From positions 1 through 7,511 of the forward strand of contig CATKXN010000135.1 of the NCBI GenBank assembly GCA_949840605.1: DNA of 7,511 bases, in the 5' to 3' direction. The translations under genes were made by a program, and so were the position numbers. Position 1 is the first letter of the stretch. Each line of letters starts with the position of its first letter. Under the pieces are notes generated by a model, which had not been told where the DNA came from, did not search any database, and worked only from the letters and a program-made list of their open reading frames with translations. Positions 5,792-7,511 of the stretch are shown here, piece after piece. The stretch is from an uncultured Alistipes sp. (GTDB lineage: Bacteria > Bacteroidota > Bacteroidia > Bacteroidales > Rikenellaceae).

Positions 5792-5835
5792 TGACTCAAA
5801 CGCAGAATATTTAACTTTTCAAATAGAAAAACGAC

Positions 5836-6423
5836 ATGAAAAAAACTCTCTTTCCGGCGCTGGCTGCGGCTCTCGTCCTCGCGGCCTGCGGCACGAAACC
5901 CGCAGAGCAGACCGGGGATGCGGCTGAAGCGGTTGCACAGCAGGTTATTTCGAGCGACATCGCATACGTGCAGGTCGAAGCCGTGCTGGCACAGTGCGAC
6001 CTTTATAAAACCGAAGGCGTAGCGCTCCAGGAAAAGACCGAGAAGGCGCAGAAGAGTTGGGCCCAGCGTGAAAAGGGGCTTCAGGCCGAGGCCGCGCAGC
6101 TGCAGGAGAAATACCAGAAGGGGCTCATCACCTCGCGCGACGCGCAGACCCAGCAGGAGAACATCCAGAAGAAGGCCGAATCCTACCAGGCCAACGCCCA
6201 GAAGGAGGCCCAGACGCTCGACGAGGAGAACTACGTGTTCACCAACCGCGCCCAGGACCTGCTGCACCGTGCCGTGCAGGAGATCAACGCCGGCAAGAAG
6301 TACAAGCTGATCATCAACGCCACGGCGCTCATCGACGCCGACACGACGCTCAACATCACCCCCGCCGTGCTGGCGAAGGTCAACGAACTCTACGCCGCGG
6401 ACAAGAAAGCCGAGAAAAAATAG
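5836..6423 (+). CDS. OmpH/Skp-like lipoprotein chaperone (195 aa)
   Basis: Probable periplasmic Skp/OmpH-family protein. Skp homologues are trimeric holdases that carry unfolded outer-membrane proteins. The start MKKTLFPALAAALVLAAC is a lipoprotein signal peptide with lipobox LAAC (Cys18), so this version should be lipid-anchored, whereas E. coli Skp is soluble. After a short linker, SDIAYVQVEAVLAQCDLYK (40-58) corresponds to the first body strand and helix of Skp. Residues about 60-155 are a long, charged, Gln/Lys/Glu/Ala-rich helical stretch with coiled-coil character, the expected tentacles. KKYKLIINATALIDADTTLNIT (about 155-176) matches the second half of the body (a hydrophobic strand pair followed by D-x-T), and the protein ends in a Lys-rich tail. 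The length fits the family. It is a single gene with a divergent promoter upstream and a strong terminator downstream; no bamA or lpxD is nearby. Confidence 0.88.
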   Translation: MKKTLFPALAAALVLAACGTKPAEQTGDAAEAVAQQVISSDIAYVQVEAVLAQCDLYKTEGVALQEKTEKAQKSWAQREKGLQAEAAQLQEKYQKGLITSRDAQTQQENIQKKAESYQANAQKEAQTLDEENYVFTNRAQDLLHRAVQEINAGKKYKLIINATALIDADTTLNITPAVLAKVNELYAADKKAEKK

Positions 6424-6439
6424 TCTCCGCGAAAATCGA

Positions 6440-6479
6440 AATACCGGCTTCCCCGCAGAACGGAAGTCGGTATTTTTTT
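6440..6479 (+). terminator. Rho-independent terminator of the OmpH-like gene
   Basis: AATACCGGCTTCC (6440-6452) pairs with GGAAGTCGGTATT (6462-6474) over 13 positions with one G-U pair and a 9-base loop, followed by further T residues. It starts 17 bases after the stop codon. Confidence 0.95.
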
Positions 6480-6544
6480 GGTGCCGGTGCCGTAACGGCA
6501 CTTTATGGGGTCGGAAGGTTTTGCCGAACCGGATGCAGTTCGGT

Positions 6545-6575
6545 TTTGGTACCGGCTAACTTTTTTGTATCTTTG
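6545..6575 (+). promoter_or_regulatory. cdaA promoter P1 (distal copy)
   Basis: TTTG, a 19-base spacer and TATCTTTG (6568-6575) match TTTG-N19-TAnnTTTG exactly. A transcript starting here would pass through the complete second repeat copy, giving a leader of roughly 110 bases. Confidence 0.65.
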
Positions 6576-6633
6576 GTGTCGTAACGGCACTTTCAGGGGT
6601 CGGAAGGTTTTGCCGGACCGGATGCAGTTCGGT

Positions 6634-6664
6634 TTTGGACCCGGCCGACTTTTTGCTATCTTTG
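6634..6664 (+). promoter_or_regulatory. cdaA promoter P2 (proximal copy)
   Basis: TTTG, a 19-base spacer and TATCTTTG (6657-6664) match the consensus exactly. Substitutions between the copies fall mostly in the spacer, while both boxes are unchanged, which suggests both are kept by selection. The leader to the ATG at 6693 is about 20 bases and A-rich. Confidence 0.75.
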
Positions 6665-6692
6665 CAACGACTAATTAAAACGCCGACAAACG

Positions 6693-7493
6693 ATGGGATT
6701 CGTTCCGTTCACTTTCGTTGATTTCATCGACATCATCCTGGTTGCCGTCATCATGTACTGGATCTACCGCATGACCAAAGGCACCAATGCGCCGTATATC
6801 CTCTCGGGGATCATCGCCGTCTACCTGCTGTGGGTGGTCGTGCGGGCATTGAACATGGAGTTGTTGTCGACCATCCTCGGACAGCTGATCTCCGTGGGAG
6901 CCATCGCGCTGATCATCGTCTTCCAGCCCGAACTGCGGCGTTTCCTCCAGATGATCGGCATGCGCCAGAAGCATTTCAACTTCATCTCGCGCATCTTCTC
7001 TACGGGCGAGGATACCGTGCAGACCAACGTGGCGCCGATCGTCACGGCCTGCCGCGAAATGTCCGAATCCAAAACCGGGGCGCTGATCGTCATCGGCCAG
7101 CAGAGCGACCTGCGGCTCATAGCCGAAGGCGGCATCGCCCTCGACGCCAAGGTCTCGACGTCGCTTCTGAAAAACATCTTCTTCAAGAACGCGCCCCTGC
7201 ACGACGGCGCCGTGCTGATCGAGGGCGACCGGATCGTCGCGGCCAAGTGCATCCTCCCGGTGACGCAGAGCGACGTTCCCACGTCGTTCGGCACGCGCCA
7301 CCGCGCGGCGATCGGCATGAGCGAAATCTCGGATGCCATCATCGTGGTCGTCTCCGAGGAGACGGGCGACATCTCGATCGCGCAGGGAGGCGAAATCCGC
7401 CTGGACATCGACCCCGTGCGGCTGCAGCAGACCCTGCAGCGCTACCTGACGATCAACACGCGCAAACGCTCGAAAAAAGAGGTGGCGGAATAA
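6693..7493 (+). CDS. cdaA: Diadenylate cyclase CdaA (membrane-bound, c-di-AMP synthase)
   Basis: Makes cyclic di-AMP from two ATP at the inner membrane. This second messenger controls potassium and osmolyte balance and cell-wall homeostasis in bacteria that have it. The 266-residue length fits CdaA/DacA. Three membrane segments lie at about 10-27, 34-53 and 58-78. A short linker helix region follows, then the DAC (DisA_N) domain at about 108-240. The catalytic motifs are intact: DGA at 171-173 (in LHDGAVLI) and RHR at 202-204 (in GTRHRAAIG). The metal- and nucleotide-binding SEETG follows at 221-225. The tail is basic (TRKRSKK). The ATG at 6693 gives a plausible N-terminus directly before the first membrane segment. 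The cdaR and glmM genes that accompany cdaA in Firmicutes are not seen before the window ends; the upstream neighbour is unrelated and separated by a terminator. Confidence 0.95.
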   Translation: MGFVPFTFVDFIDIILVAVIMYWIYRMTKGTNAPYILSGIIAVYLLWVVVRALNMELLSTILGQLISVGAIALIIVFQPELRRFLQMIGMRQKHFNFISRIFSTGEDTVQTNVAPIVTACREMSESKTGALIVIGQQSDLRLIAEGGIALDAKVSTSLLKNIFFKNAPLHDGAVLIEGDRIVAAKCILPVTQSDVPTSFGTRHRAAIGMSEISDAIIVVVSEETGDISIAQGGEIRLDIDPVRLQQTLQRYLTINTRKRSKKEVAE

Positions 7494-7498
7494 CCGCA

Positions 7499-7511
7499 GG
7501 CTTAAAAAGCC
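7499..7511 (+). terminator. Possible hairpin after cdaA, cut by the window edge
   Basis: GGCTT-AAA-AAGCC is a 5-bp stem with a 3-base loop five bases after the stop codon. Preceding bases CA could extend it if TG follows. Whether a T tract follows cannot be seen. Confidence 0.3.

Larger units (their letters stand above)
6487..6664 (+). repeat. Two-copy 89-bp tandem duplication carrying the cdaA promoter
   Basis: Copies at 6487-6575 and 6576-6664 abut without spacer and differ at about ten of 89 positions. Each begins with an inverted repeat: GTGCCGT-A-ACGGCAC is perfect in copy 1 and has one mismatch in copy 2. Each then has CCGAAC...GTTCGG (CCGGAC in copy 2, still pairable through G-U) followed by TTTT. 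Each ends with a Bacteroidetes-type promoter. The array fills the space between the OmpH terminator and the cdaA leader. Confidence 0.92.

Overview
The window looks like a GC-rich member of the Bacteroidales, most likely Alistipes or a close relative (Rikenellaceae). This is an inference from three things: several promoters match the Bacteroidetes consensus TTTG-N19-TAnnTTTG, most starts lack a clear Shine-Dalgarno and sit behind A-rich leaders, and there are three lipoproteins, two with acidic or Lys-acidic residues just after the lipobox Cys. No taxonomic search was possible.

Layout. Positions 1-1312 (minus) hold the 5' two thirds of dnaK. Positions 1313-2090 are non-coding and repeat-rich: a likely dnaK promoter, two near-identical copies of a palindromic REP/MITE-like element, and four 7-3-7 hairpins of one family whose stems covary while loop and flank are kept. 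Positions 2091-2327 (minus) encode a 78-aa helix-turn-helix protein with its own promoter and terminator. Positions 2521-4739 (minus) form a two-gene operon for FKBP-like lipoproteins, with a recognisable promoter and terminator. A 48-aa single-pass membrane protein (4860-5006, minus) follows, then ruvA (5149-5736, minus). ruvA is divergent from a Skp/OmpH-like lipoprotein gene (5836-6423, plus), with the two promoter cores overlapping. A strong terminator follows, then an 89-bp tandem duplication that carries the promoter twice, then cdaA (6693-7493, plus), a membrane diadenylate cyclase.

How the genes fit together. dnaK, ruvA and cdaA are housekeeping genes for protein folding, Holliday-junction processing and c-di-AMP signalling. 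The Skp-like lipoprotein and the FKBP-like pair suggest envelope folding functions, but these are separate transcription units and a shared pathway is not shown.

The most unusual object is the 530-aa lipoprotein. It appears to contain two degenerate FKBP folds. The second keeps several ligand-pocket residues but has about 86 residues of Ser/Thr- and then Gly/Tyr-rich low-complexity sequence placed in the FKBP flap, the place where SlyD-type FKBPs carry their insert-in-flap chaperone domain. The second notable object is the covarying hairpin family in the dnaK upstream region.
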